Assembly: GCF_031180885.1 (NCBI RefSeq)
Contig: NZ_JAPSLK010000023.1
Span: forward strand, 1 to 64,000
Source of the DNA: Saccharothrix sp.
Lineage (GTDB): Bacteria; Actinomycetota; Actinomycetes; Mycobacteriales; Pseudonocardiaceae
Length of the DNA stretch: 64,000 bases
Direction of reading: 5' to 3'
Of this stretch, positions 10,863 through 18,421 are shown piece after piece. Under the pieces are notes generated by a model that saw only the letters and a program-made list of their open reading frames with translations, made no database searches and was not told where the DNA came from. A program made the translations under genes and the position numbers. Within the stretch, counting starts at the first letter, position 1. The number at the start of each line of letters is the position of its first letter.

Positions 10863-10935
10863 GGACGTCGACGAAGAGGAGCTGGCCTGCACGCACGTGC
10901 TCACCACCAGCAGCAGGGGCAGCATCTGCGCCTGA
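10834..10935 (+). CDS. Candidate class III lanthipeptide precursor (LanA)
   Basis: A 33-residue ORF too short for ordinary gene finding, starting at ATG 10834 behind AGGAG (10821-10825, 8-nt spacing). Its N-terminal half MEEVLRLQAEDVDEEE is acidic and contains the VLRLQ box that matches the hydrophobic-x-L-Q leader motif of class III precursors. The C-terminal half ACTHVLTTSSRGSICA is Ser/Thr/Cys-rich and would be the core. The spacing S27-x2-S30-x-C32 is one residue shorter than the classical S-x2-S-x2-3-C labionin motif, and C19 has no upstream Ser/Thr partner. The ORF overlaps the LanKC 3' end in another frame and is followed at once by a strong terminator, which supports it as the last gene of the unit. 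Confidence 0.75.
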   Translation: MEEVLRLQAEDVDEEELACTHVLTTSSRGSICA

Positions 10936-10939
10936 CGAC

Positions 10940-10974
10940 GAGGAAGCCCCGGCCACCCCGGTCGGGGCTTCCTC
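10940..10974 (+). terminator. Rho-independent-type terminator of the lanthipeptide locus
   Basis: GAGGAAGCCCCGGCC (10940-10954) pairs with GGTCGGGGCTTCCTC (10960-10974): 15 positions with one mismatch and a 5-nt loop. It begins 4 bp after the precursor stop, so the transcription unit ends here and no transporter gene is co-transcribed downstream. Confidence 0.9.
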
Positions 10975-11021
10975 CGGGGTGAATCCTTTTTCGGCCGCGG
11001 TGGCTCTTATGGATAGATAAC

Positions 11022-11276
11022 TTGTGGTCACCGATGGTCGTGGGAGGGCACGTTGAGGAGTGGGTTCGCTTGGCCGGCCGGGAACGGGTGGCGGCGGCGA
11101 TCGCCGGGTTGCCCGCGGACCAGCGGCAGGTGCTGATCATGCGTGACGTGCAGGGCCTGTCGGGGCACGAGGTGGCGCGGGCGCTGGGGTTGAGCGTGCC
11201 GGCGATGAAGTCGCGTCTGCACCGCGCGCGGGCGGCGGTGCGAAGCCGACTCGACGACTCGGAGACGCTGACGTGA
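11022..11276 (+). pseudogene. Remnant of an ECF sigma factor (region 4 only)
   Basis: About 84 codons encode the sigma region-4 helix-turn-helix (ALGLSVPAMKSRLHRARAAV, preceded by AIAGLPADQRQVLIMRDVQG). The region 2 needed for core binding and -10 recognition is missing. A strong terminator and the lanthipeptide locus lie directly upstream, so the 5' part has been lost. Starts at TTG 11022 or ATG 11034 are possible but unconvincing. It is most likely a decayed gene; an isolated sigma-4 protein cannot be wholly excluded. Confidence 0.7.
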
Positions 11277-11287
11277 TGCCGCCGCCG

Positions 11288-11330
11288 TGGCCTCCGGCCC
11301 CCGGTTCAATTGTCCCAGGTGGTACCGACA
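11288..11330 (-). repeat. 43-bp dispersed element, copy A
   Basis: Read on the minus strand it begins TGTCGGT, has TGGGACA in the middle and ends GAACCGGGGGCCGGAGGCCA. Copies B (21142-21184) and C (39381-39423) have the same length and ends. It lies 100 bp beyond the stop of the GH27 gene, on the far side of that gene's terminator hairpin. It may mark transcript 3' ends or be a small mobile or REP-like repeat. Confidence 0.85.
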
Positions 11331-11367
11331 ATTCGGTGCGTTGCCAGCTGGGAAGCAAATGCCCGGC

Positions 11368-11396
11368 GGGCGGCCGGAGGGTAGGTCCGGCCGCCC
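11368..11396 (-). terminator. Terminator of the GH27 gene
   Basis: GGGCGGCCGGA (11368-11378) and TCCGGCCGCCC (11386-11396) make a perfect 11-bp stem with a 7-nt loop, 34 bp after the GH27 stop codon on the minus strand. Confidence 0.85.
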
Positions 11397-11430
11397 GGGG
11401 GCGTCAGTGTGGGGCGGGCGGGCGGAGGGG

Positions 11431-13539
11431 TTAGCAGGTTAGTTGGGGGGTTAGCCAGTCGGCGTGGTCGTAGGTGATGCCGTCGGCGGCGTCGGTCACT
11501 CGCAAGGTGAGTTCCAGGGCGTTGGTCACGGATACGGTCAAGGTGGTTGAAGAACCGGCGCCGGTCAGGCGGCCGGAGTCGGCGGCCTTCTTGCCGTCCA
11601 CGTGGATCTCGAAGGTCACTGAGCCGTTGGAGCCGACCTCGTCATCGACGCCGACCCCGGTGCGGAAAGTGCTGCACCCCGCGCCCAAGTAGTACGTGAC
11701 AGCACTGGTCGCATGCGCGCCCAAGCCCTTCGCGAAAGTCGTGCCGCCTACCATCAGCGTCCGGCCGTCGCCGGACGACTGCTCACCGTTGCTGCGGTCG
11801 CGTTCGACGGGACCCCAGCCGTTGGTGGCTGATGTCCACGGCAGGTCGCTGAGGTGGTGGGTGCCGGCGGACGGGCCGTCGCCGCAGGCCAGCCTCGGGT
11901 TCGCCCAGTCGGCGTGGTCGCGGACGTTGCCGTCGCCGGCATCCGTGACGACCAAGCGCAACTCGTTGCCGTCGTGCAGGTTCGCGGTCAGGCGGCGGGG
12001 TGGGTCGGATGAAGTGCTGCGGCCGCTGTCGGCTACCAGGAAACGGTCGCGGTAGATGCGGAAGATGACTGATCCGCCGGAAGTTGTCTCGTCGTCGACA
12101 CCCACGTCTACGGTCAGCGAGCGGCAGGCGCCGCCTAGGTGCCAGCGGAGGTCGCTTGGGGCGTGCACGCCTAGGCCGTTGAGGTAGGTGGTGCCGCCGA
12201 TGGTCAGGACGCGGCCGTCGCCCGACGCCCGTTCGCCGTTGCTGTGGTCGGGTTCGAACGGGCCCCAGCCGCTGGTCGCGGACGTTGTGGGCAGGTCGGC
12301 CAAGTTGTGCACGCCGGTCGGAGGCGGCACCGGGGAGGCCGGGGTCACCCGGTACATCACGGTGCCGTGTGCGGGGACGGTCGCGGTGATCGCGTCGGAG
12401 GTTGTCGTGACCGCCTTGGTCCACAGGTCCTTGAGCCGGTAGGACTCCGCGCCCGCGATGCCGGCGGCCGACGCGCTCGTGCTGATGGTCGCCGTCGTCT
12501 CCGTCTCGTTGGTCAGGGTCACCGAGACGTCGCCGTTGGCCAGTTGCTTGGACATCACGACCAAGCCCCCAGCCTCGCTGACCACGGTTCCCTGACGGCC
12601 CAACGGGTCCTGGTCCACCGCGATGACGTCGGTGTTCTTCAGGATCGCCAACGTCTCCGGGCTCGCGGTCCGCAGGTCGCTGCCGATCAGCAGCGGCGCG
12701 GCCATCTGGGCCCACAGGCTGAAGTGGGTGCGGTACTCGGTGTCGGTCATGCCGCCGTTGCCGACCTCCAGCATGTCCGGGTCGTTCCACGAACCCGGCG
12801 ACGCGTGTTCGGCCAGCACCCGGTTCTGCCGCGCGATGGAGATCATGCTCGACCACGTGTCGGTGATGTCCCCCGTGGTGCGCCACGAGTTGCCGACCTC
12901 GCGCGCCCACGTCCAGGGCTGCGACGTGCCCCACTCGCAGATCGCGAACACGATCGGCCGACCGGTCCTCAGCAACGCGTCCCGCATCGCGGTGTAGCGC
13001 TGCTGGGCGCTCTGCCCCAGGTGGTCGCCGCAGTTGTCGTACTTCAGGTAGTCCACGCCCCAGGACGCGAACAGGTCGGCGTCCTGCTGCTCGTGCCCGA
13101 TGCCGCCGGGGAACCCCAGCGCGTCGCACGTCTTGGTGCCGGCGCTCGTGTAGATGCCGAACTTCAGCCCCCGGGCGTGGACGTAGTCGGCGAGCGCCTT
13201 GATACCGCTGGGAAAACGGGCCGGGTCGGGCACCAGGTCGCCGTTGGCGTTGCGCTGCGGCAACGCCCAGCAGTCGTCGATGTTGACGTAGTTGTAGCCG
13301 ACGTCCTTCAGGCCGTGCGTGACGAACGCGTCGGCCACGCCCTTGATCATCGCCTCGTTGAACTCGGCGCGGCAGTGCGTGGCGTTCCAGTTGTTGAAGC
13401 CCATCTGCGGGGTGCGGGTGAGGGTGTTCTGCAGCGCCGGGGCGGGCGGCGCGGAGATCACCACGAGGCCGCTCGCGACGACCAGCGCGGCGAGGATCAC
13501 CCCAAAGTGTCGTTTGATTTTGTCGAGGTTTGACGCCAT
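11431..13539 (-). CDS. Secreted GH27 alpha-galactosidase with two NPCBM domains
   Basis: This 702-residue protein has a signal peptide (about 1-35), then a GH27 (beta/alpha)8 barrel beginning TPQMGFNNWN with the nucleophile Asp168 in YLKYDNC and the acid/base Asp in SWNDPDMLEVG. A C-terminal beta-sandwich runs to about residue 420. Two tandem NPCBM (novel putative carbohydrate-binding) domains of about 135 residues follow, each opening H-x-L-[AS]-D-L-P and closing with DHADW-x-x-P-x-L-x-C. It should release terminal alpha-galactose (or beta-L-arabinopyranose, another GH27 activity) from plant polysaccharides outside the cell. ATG 13539 is chosen because GGAGG lies 8 bp upstream and the signal peptide starts there. 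A perfect TTGACA box is found upstream (13612-13617). Confidence 0.93.
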   Translation of the reverse strand: MASNLDKIKRHFGVILAALVVASGLVVISAPPAPALQNTLTRTPQMGFNNWNATHCRAEFNEAMIKGVADAFVTHGLKDVGYNYVNIDDCWALPQRNANGDLVPDPARFPSGIKALADYVHARGLKFGIYTSAGTKTCDALGFPGGIGHEQQDADLFASWGVDYLKYDNCGDHLGQSAQQRYTAMRDALLRTGRPIVFAICEWGTSQPWTWAREVGNSWRTTGDITDTWSSMISIARQNRVLAEHASPGSWNDPDMLEVGNGGMTDTEYRTHFSLWAQMAAPLLIGSDLRTASPETLAILKNTDVIAVDQDPLGRQGTVVSEAGGLVVMSKQLANGDVSVTLTNETETTATISTSASAAGIAGAESYRLKDLWTKAVTTTSDAITATVPAHGTVMYRVTPASPVPPPTGVHNLADLPTTSATSGWGPFEPDHSNGERASGDGRVLTIGGTTYLNGLGVHAPSDLRWHLGGACRSLTVDVGVDDETTSGGSVIFRIYRDRFLVADSGRSTSSDPPRRLTANLHDGNELRLVVTDAGDGNVRDHADWANPRLACGDGPSAGTHHLSDLPWTSATNGWGPVERDRSNGEQSSGDGRTLMVGGTTFAKGLGAHATSAVTYYLGAGCSTFRTGVGVDDEVGSNGSVTFEIHVDGKKAADSGRLTGAGSSTTLTVSVTNALELTLRVTDAADGITYDHADWLTPQLTC

Positions 13540-13687
13540 TGCCAGAACCTCCAGCAGGGAGTGACACAGGATCGAACAAACTCCATCCAAGGTCACCGCC
13601 CCGCCGACGGGTGTCAACCGCGGTGGCGGGTAGTGGACAACGCCACTTGCGGGTGTACCGGCCAAACCACCCGATGAGGTGAGCCGG

Positions 13688-13887
13688 TCAGGCGGGTCCG
13701 GCCAGACCGTTCAGCAGGAGGTCGGTCAACGCGTCCACGACCTCGTCGTCACCCTTCGAGGGCCGCCGGCCAGGTAGGCGAAGGCGAAAGTGGACAGCAT
13801 CGCGCCGATCGCCGCCGCGAGGACCTCCGGGTCGCCGACCAACGGGTGGCCGCCGCCGCGCGGACCTCCGGGTCGCCGGCCAACGGG
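13688..13887 (-). pseudogene. C-terminal remnant of a TetR regulator
   Basis: The minus strand encodes GDPEV-x-AAAIGAMLSTFAFAYLAGG in one frame and then, after a frameshift near 13760, DEVVDALTDLLLNGLAGPA and a stop at 13688. This is the ordinary C-terminus of a TetR protein that guards a divergent FAD monooxygenase. The DNA-binding half is deleted, and the broken end abuts the monooxygenase remnant at about 13888. Confidence 0.75.
13821..13887. repeat. 26-bp direct repeat at a deletion scar
   Basis: GGACCTCCGGGTCGCCG-R-CCAACGGG occurs at 13821-13846 and again at 13862-13887 with one mismatch and a 41-bp period. The second copy ends next to the point where the TetR remnant meets the monooxygenase remnant, suggesting a local duplication made during the rearrangement. 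Confidence 0.8.
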
Positions 13888-13889
13888 TC

Positions 13890-14197
13890 GTGCTGATCGG
13901 TGACGCCGCTCATCCTGTTGGGGCAGGCCAAGGTGCTTCGATGTCCATTGAGGACGCCCTTGTGCTGAGGCGACGGTTGCGGACCTCGTCGTCGATTCCG
14001 GTTGCGTTGACGAAGTTCCGGGTGGGGCGGCAGCCTCGGATCGGGAGGCTGTTGAAGGTGTCGGACGACAGCCGGGACCTCAAGAAGTCGGGCCCGGTGC
14101 GGCGGGGGCGCAGGGCGTCGGGATGAAGCTGTTCTTCCGGCACTTCTACCCGCGTGTGACGGGGTGGCTCTACGAGTACGACCCGAGGGTCGCCTAG
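13890..14197 (+). pseudogene. C-terminal remnant of an FAD-dependent monooxygenase
   Basis: The frame opens with VLIGDAAHPVGAGQGASMSI, the conserved GD motif of class A flavin monooxygenases, and continues through SIPVALTKFRVGRQPRIGRL and SDDSRDLKKSGPVRR. A frameshift near 14120 moves the end (MKLFFRHFYPRVTGWLYEYD) into another frame that stops at 14197. The FAD-binding N-terminal half is missing. Together with the TetR remnant it shows that the middle of a divergent regulator/oxygenase pair was deleted. Confidence 0.8.
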
Positions 14198-15024
14198 TCT
14201 TGGACGCAGCCGAGCGGACCGTTCCGGACGCCGCGGTTGAAGAACGCGATCCGCTCATCGGGTGCGCCGTGGTCTTCCGGTTTGCCCCAGAGGCTGCTGT
14301 CGGCGATGTCCGTCAGGCCGACGTCGACTTCCTCCAGGTCACCGGGTTCGATGACGAGCGTGCCGTCCCGCGCGGCACCTTGGAGGGCGGCCCCGGCGAA
14401 GCAGTCCGCTTGGAGTTCGGAGGCCTTGAGCTTCAACTGGTCGTTGAGCCGGGCCGCGATCGCGTGCCCCCACTCGTGCGCGACGATCATGTAGACGAAC
14501 ATGTCGCCGTTGTACCGGGCGCGCCACAGGAAGTTGATGTCGAACGCGATGTAGTCGCCGACGGAGCAGTAGTAGGCGTTGTCTGCTTTGAGGATGTCGG
14601 TGCCGCAGAAGACCGCGTCCGCGCCACCTTCATACATGCCCTCGGGGTAGCGGGTGCCCGTCCACATGCGCGGCGACTGGTAGGTGTTGGTGAAGTGCTC
14701 GCCCCAGTGGGCGGTCCAGTACTGGTCGACGACTTGGATCGCCGTGTAGTAGTCGCCGTAGAACTCTTGTGGGGTGTACGGGGCGTTGGTGCCGGCGGCG
14801 GCGGGTGGTGCGAGGGCGTTGGAGGTGCCGCTGGTCCGGGGTGGCGGGACGAAGGTGGGCTCCGCGCGTTCGGGTGTCGTGGGGATGACGTGGGTCGTGG
14901 TGGGGTCGGCGGGCGGGAACGTCGCGGGCGGGAGTGCGGTCGTGGTCGGGCGGGGCAGACCGGTCGTGCAACCTGCGAGTGCGGCGACTACCAGCGCTGC
15001 CGCACAGGCGATTCGATAACCCAT
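14194..15024 (-). CDS. Lipoprotein neutral zinc metallopeptidase (YpfJ-like)
   Basis: The product is 276 residues long. A lipoprotein signal (MGYRIACAAALVVAALAGC) is followed by a Thr/Pro-rich linker of about 60 residues, then the peptidase domain with the zinc-binding HEWGH motif in YMIVAHEWGHAIAARL and a downstream ELQADCFAGA that supplies the third ligand. Four further Cys could form disulfides. It is anchored outside the membrane; proteins of this putative-peptidase family have no well-defined substrate. ATG 15024 is chosen because AGGAAGG lies 8 bp upstream. The stop overlaps that of the convergent monooxygenase remnant. Confidence 0.88.
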   Translation of the reverse strand: MGYRIACAAALVVAALAGCTTGLPRPTTTALPPATFPPADPTTTHVIPTTPERAEPTFVPPPRTSGTSNALAPPAAAGTNAPYTPQEFYGDYYTAIQVVDQYWTAHWGEHFTNTYQSPRMWTGTRYPEGMYEGGADAVFCGTDILKADNAYYCSVGDYIAFDINFLWRARYNGDMFVYMIVAHEWGHAIAARLNDQLKLKASELQADCFAGAALQGAARDGTLVIEPGDLEEVDVGLTDIADSSLWGKPEDHGAPDERIAFFNRGVRNGPLGCVQD

Positions 15025-15101
15025 TGGCCGCACCTTCCTCCCCGAGTGGACTAGTGCATGTGTCCGTTATGTCGGGTTTGGTCACGCAATGGTTACCAGT
15101 G

Positions 15102-16997
15102 TCACACGATCGAGTGAACGAGCCATCGGTCGAACCAGGCACGGGTCCGGCGCAGGACGTCGAGCTGGTGGTCGCGCTCGCGGATCGAGTGCCCCTCCCT
15201 CGGGTAGACCACGAACTCGTGCTCGACGCCGAAGTGGCGCAGCGCCCTGTGGAAGTACACGGCCTGGCCGAGCGGGACGTTGGTGTCCTCCGCGCCGTGC
15301 AGGAGGAGCACCGGGGTCCGGATGCGGCCGGCGAAGGAGATCGGACTCACCGCGTCGTGCGGGTGCGGGCCGGCGCCGGACCAACCGGTGCTGCCGCCGA
15401 GCGCGGCCTCGAACAGGCCGTTCTCCCCGGTCGCGGCGAGCATCCCCCAGTCGACGATGCCGGCGCCGACCAGCGCGGCCCGGAACCGGTCGGTCTGGCC
15501 GACCGCCCAGGCGGACAGGAAGCCACCGTGGCTCCAGCCGGCGATGCCCAGCCGGTCGGGGTCGGCGATGCCCTCGGCGACGAGCAGGTCGATGCCGGCC
15601 AGGACGTCGGTCCACTCCTCCAGCCCGACCCGACCGGCCACGCTCGCCGCGAACTCGTGACCGTGCCCCTGGCCGCCGCGCGCGTTGGGCAGGAACACCG
15701 CGTGCCCGGCGGCAGCCAGCCACTGCGCGCTGGGGTACCACGCCAGCTGAAGACGATCGGCGTAGCGGTCGTACGGGCCGCCGTGCACGATCGTGACCAG
15801 CGAGAACGGGCCGTCGCGCGCGGTCTTGCCGACCGGCAGCACGAGCAGGCCGTCCAGGTCGAGGCCGTCCGGGGCGCGGTAGGCCAGCGGCTGCTGGGTG
15901 CCGAGGGTGATGCCCGCCAGTTCCGGGCGAGTGTCGGTGACCTTCCGCAGTGGGCCGGTGGGTGGGCCGACGTGCACGTTCTCGGGTTCGTAGCGGGTGC
16001 TGGTCAGTGCGGCGATCGTCTGGCCGGCTGTGGTGAGGTCGTGGAGGTCGCCGGGGTGCTGGGCCAAGGTCGTGGGTCCGGTGGGGTCGAGCCGCGCCAG
16101 GGTCGTGTCGAGGCCGTGGGCGAACACGACCAGCGGAAATGCGTCGGTTTGGCACAGTTCGGTCGGGCACATCGGGAGACCGGCGGTCCGGTTGCGCAGG
16201 ACGCGGGTGTCCACGGCCAGGTCGAACACGGCGGTGCCGGCGTGCAGGACCGGTGGGGTGAGGGCGAGGTACCCGAGGTGCCAACCGTCCTCTGCGGGCC
16301 ACCAGGCCAAGGAGCGCGCTTCCGCCTCGACCGGGCCAAGGTCTTCGGCGGTGCCGGTGGTGGGGTCGAACAGGTGCAGTTGGCAGGTGCGGGGGCCGTG
16401 GTCGTGGTCGGCGCTTGCCCGGGTGAGCACGGCGAGCGGGCCGCCGTCGGGACGTTGCCGCAGCTCCACGACGTGCCGGTCGCCGAACGCGTCCGGTGTG
16501 GTGACCCGGCCCGTGGTCAGGTCGAGCAGGCGCAACCGGGCACGCGGCTCGCCGTCCGTCACGACGATCGCGTCGTCGCGCTCCCGGACGCGGCGGGCGT
16601 CCTGCTCGGTGGGTTCGTCGGTGGCGAGCAGGGCGATCAGGGTGGGGTCGGCGAGCGGCAGGTGGTCGATGATGCCGGTGCGCCACTGGGTCAACGCGGT
16701 CACCGAGCCGTCGGCGACCGTCAGCCGGTGCAGTTGCGCGGTACCGCGTTCGGTGCGGTCGGACAAGAAGAACAGAGTCGCCGAGTCCCCGGACCAGCGT
16801 GGGAGGGATTCCGTCGCGGTGTCGGCGGTCGCCCGGCGCGGCGTGCCGGTGCCGTCGAGCCACAGTTCGGTGTCGAGGTGATCACCGGTTCCGCCTGCGG
16901 GGGTCAGGACGTAGCAGAGGAGTCGCCCGTTCGGGGCGAGAACCGGGGTCCGCGGGGCGCGGCCATCGGTCACGGCCTCGGCGGTCAGGGCTGTCAT
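15102..16997 (-). CDS. S9 family peptidase (prolyl oligopeptidase / acylaminoacyl peptidase type)
   Basis: This 631-residue protein has a beta-propeller-like N-terminal region (about 1-375, with LPRWSGDSATLFFLSDR-type blades) and a C-terminal alpha/beta-hydrolase domain. The catalytic triad is visible: Ser in GWSHGGFLS, Asp in LLLHGAEDTNVPL, His in YPREGHSI; the oxyanion region is IVHGGPYDRY. No signal peptide is seen, so it should degrade short peptides in the cytosol. The start is ATG 16997. It is probably transcribed alone, 18 bp before the end of the TetR gene on the same strand. Confidence 0.93.
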   Translation of the reverse strand: MTALTAEAVTDGRAPRTPVLAPNGRLLCYVLTPAGGTGDHLDTELWLDGTGTPRRATADTATESLPRWSGDSATLFFLSDRTERGTAQLHRLTVADGSVTALTQWRTGIIDHLPLADPTLIALLATDEPTEQDARRVRERDDAIVVTDGEPRARLRLLDLTTGRVTTPDAFGDRHVVELRQRPDGGPLAVLTRASADHDHGPRTCQLHLFDPTTGTAEDLGPVEAEARSLAWWPAEDGWHLGYLALTPPVLHAGTAVFDLAVDTRVLRNRTAGLPMCPTELCQTDAFPLVVFAHGLDTTLARLDPTGPTTLAQHPGDLHDLTTAGQTIAALTSTRYEPENVHVGPPTGPLRKVTDTRPELAGITLGTQQPLAYRAPDGLDLDGLLVLPVGKTARDGPFSLVTIVHGGPYDRYADRLQLAWYPSAQWLAAAGHAVFLPNARGGQGHGHEFAASVAGRVGLEEWTDVLAGIDLLVAEGIADPDRLGIAGWSHGGFLSAWAVGQTDRFRAALVGAGIVDWGMLAATGENGLFEAALGGSTGWSGAGPHPHDAVSPISFAGRIRTPVLLLHGAEDTNVPLGQAVYFHRALRHFGVEHEFVVYPREGHSIRERDHQLDVLRRTRAWFDRWLVHSIV

Positions 16998-17015
16998 GCG
17001 TCCAGTCTTCCGGCA

Positions 17016-17597
17016 TCAGCTCGTGATCCGGTGCATCACGGAGTCGACGTAGGCCTGGTAGCGGTCGATCAGGGTGCCTACCGGGTGCATCAGGCTGGCC
17101 ACGTTGGCACCGATGGTGGCGGAGATGATCTCGTCGGCCAGGACCTCGGTCTCCGGCGCGGACGCGGTGGGCCACGCGGCGGTGATGCGGGTGATCAGTT
17201 CCGAGCGCCAGGTGGTCAGCAGGTCGCGGTAGCGGCGGGCCAGGTCTGGGTTGGCCACCGAGTGTTCCCACAGGACCAGGAGTACGCGGGCTGAGGTTAT
17301 GCGGTGAGGGTCCAGGGGCATGACCGCCTCTATGAAGCCGCGTAGGGCGTCCACGGGAGTGGCGGGCGTGTCCATTGTGGACAACTGTTCGGTGGTTTCC
17401 TTCAGGACGCTCTCGAAAGTGGCGGCGATGATTTCGTCCTTTCCGGCGAAGTAGTGCTTGAGCGCCCCGTTGGCGAACCCGGCCGCGGTCACGATGCTGC
17501 GCATGGTGGCCGCCTCGAAGCCGCCCTCGGCGATGAGGCGCTTGGCCACCTCGATGATCTCGCGGCGGCGCTGGTCGTGGTCGATGACCTTGGGCAT
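17016..17597 (-). CDS. TetR/AcrR regulator at the end of the peptide ABC operon
   Basis: The protein (193 residues) has its helix-turn-helix at about 14-60 (MRSIVTAAGFANGALKHYFAGKDEI) and a BetI/AcrR-like C-terminal domain. ATG 17597 lies only 5 bp after the stop of the upstream ABC ATPase gene, so it is the last gene of that operon and may control it in response to the imported substrate. A GTCCA-N3-TGGAC palindrome lies inside the gene at 17370-17382. Confidence 0.9.
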   Translation of the reverse strand: MPKVIDHDQRRREIIEVAKRLIAEGGFEAATMRSIVTAAGFANGALKHYFAGKDEIIAATFESVLKETTEQLSTMDTPATPVDALRGFIEAVMPLDPHRITSARVLLVLWEHSVANPDLARRYRDLLTTWRSELITRITAAWPTASAPETEVLADEIISATIGANVASLMHPVGTLIDRYQAYVDSVMHRITS

Positions 17598-17602
17598 GGC
17601 GG

Positions 17603-18421
17603 TCAGGCCGTGTCGCGGAGGGCCAGCCACACGGCGCGGCGCTCCGACTGGCGGGCGGGGTCGGCCACCGGGGCGGCCAGGAGGAGTCGTTGCGTGTAGG
17701 GGTGTTCGGGGGTTCTGGTCACCGTGCGGGCGTCGCCGGATTCGACGATCTCGCCCTGGTACATGACCGACACGCGGTGGCACACGCGCCGCACGACACC
17801 CAGGTCGTGCGAGACGAAGAGGTACGAGACGCCCGTTTCGCGTTGTAGGTCGAGGAAGAGGTCGAGCACGGTGGCTTGGGTGGTCAGGTCCAGAGCGCTG
17901 ACGGGCTCGTCGCAGACGATGAGTCGGGGACGGCGGACCAGGGCGCGGGCGATGGCGATCCGTTGCCGTTGTCCGCCGGAGAACTCGCTGGGGTAGCGGT
18001 GGACGGAGTCGGCGGGCAGGCGGACGTGGTCGAGCATCTCCGCGACCACGGCGCGGGCGTTGCGGGAGCCGGCCGCGACCAGTGGTTCGGCCAGGACCTC
18101 GCCGATGGTCATGGTGGGGTCCAAGGAGCCGTACGGGTCTTGAAAGACCACCTGGATGTCGTTGGCCAGGCGGCGACGGGCCGCGCCGCGCGCGTGGGTG
18201 ATGTCGGTGCCGTCGAACGTGATCCTGCCCGACGTGACGGCCGCGAGCCCCAGCACGGCCTTGCCCAGCGTCGACTTCCCGGACCCGCTCTCCCCCACCA
18301 GCCCGACGCACTCCCCAGGCCCGACGGACAGCGAAACCCCCTTCAACGCGCGCAAACTCAGCTTGCGGTGCAGCCGGTAGTCGACCACCAGGTCCTCGAC
18401 GGCCAACAGCGGAGCGGTCAT
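17603..18421 (-). CDS. Oligopeptide ABC transporter ATP-binding protein (DppF/OppF-like)
   Basis: An ABC ATPase of 272 residues. Walker A is GESGSGKST, the Q-loop is VVFQDPYGSLDP, the signature is FSGGQRQRIAIARAL, and Walker B with the catalytic Glu is LIVCDEPVSALD. The C-terminal tail EHPYTQRLLLAAPV is typical of the peptide/nickel subfamily. It pairs with the ATPase half of the upstream fusion protein to power import. The start overlaps the fusion gene stop by 4 bp. Confidence 0.94.
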   Translation of the reverse strand: MTAPLLAVEDLVVDYRLHRKLSLRALKGVSLSVGPGECVGLVGESGSGKSTLGKAVLGLAAVTSGRITFDGTDITHARGAARRRLANDIQVVFQDPYGSLDPTMTIGEVLAEPLVAAGSRNARAVVAEMLDHVRLPADSVHRYPSEFSGGQRQRIAIARALVRRPRLIVCDEPVSALDLTTQATVLDLFLDLQRETGVSYLFVSHDLGVVRRVCHRVSVMYQGEIVESGDARTVTRTPEHPYTQRLLLAAPVADPARQSERRAVWLALRDTA

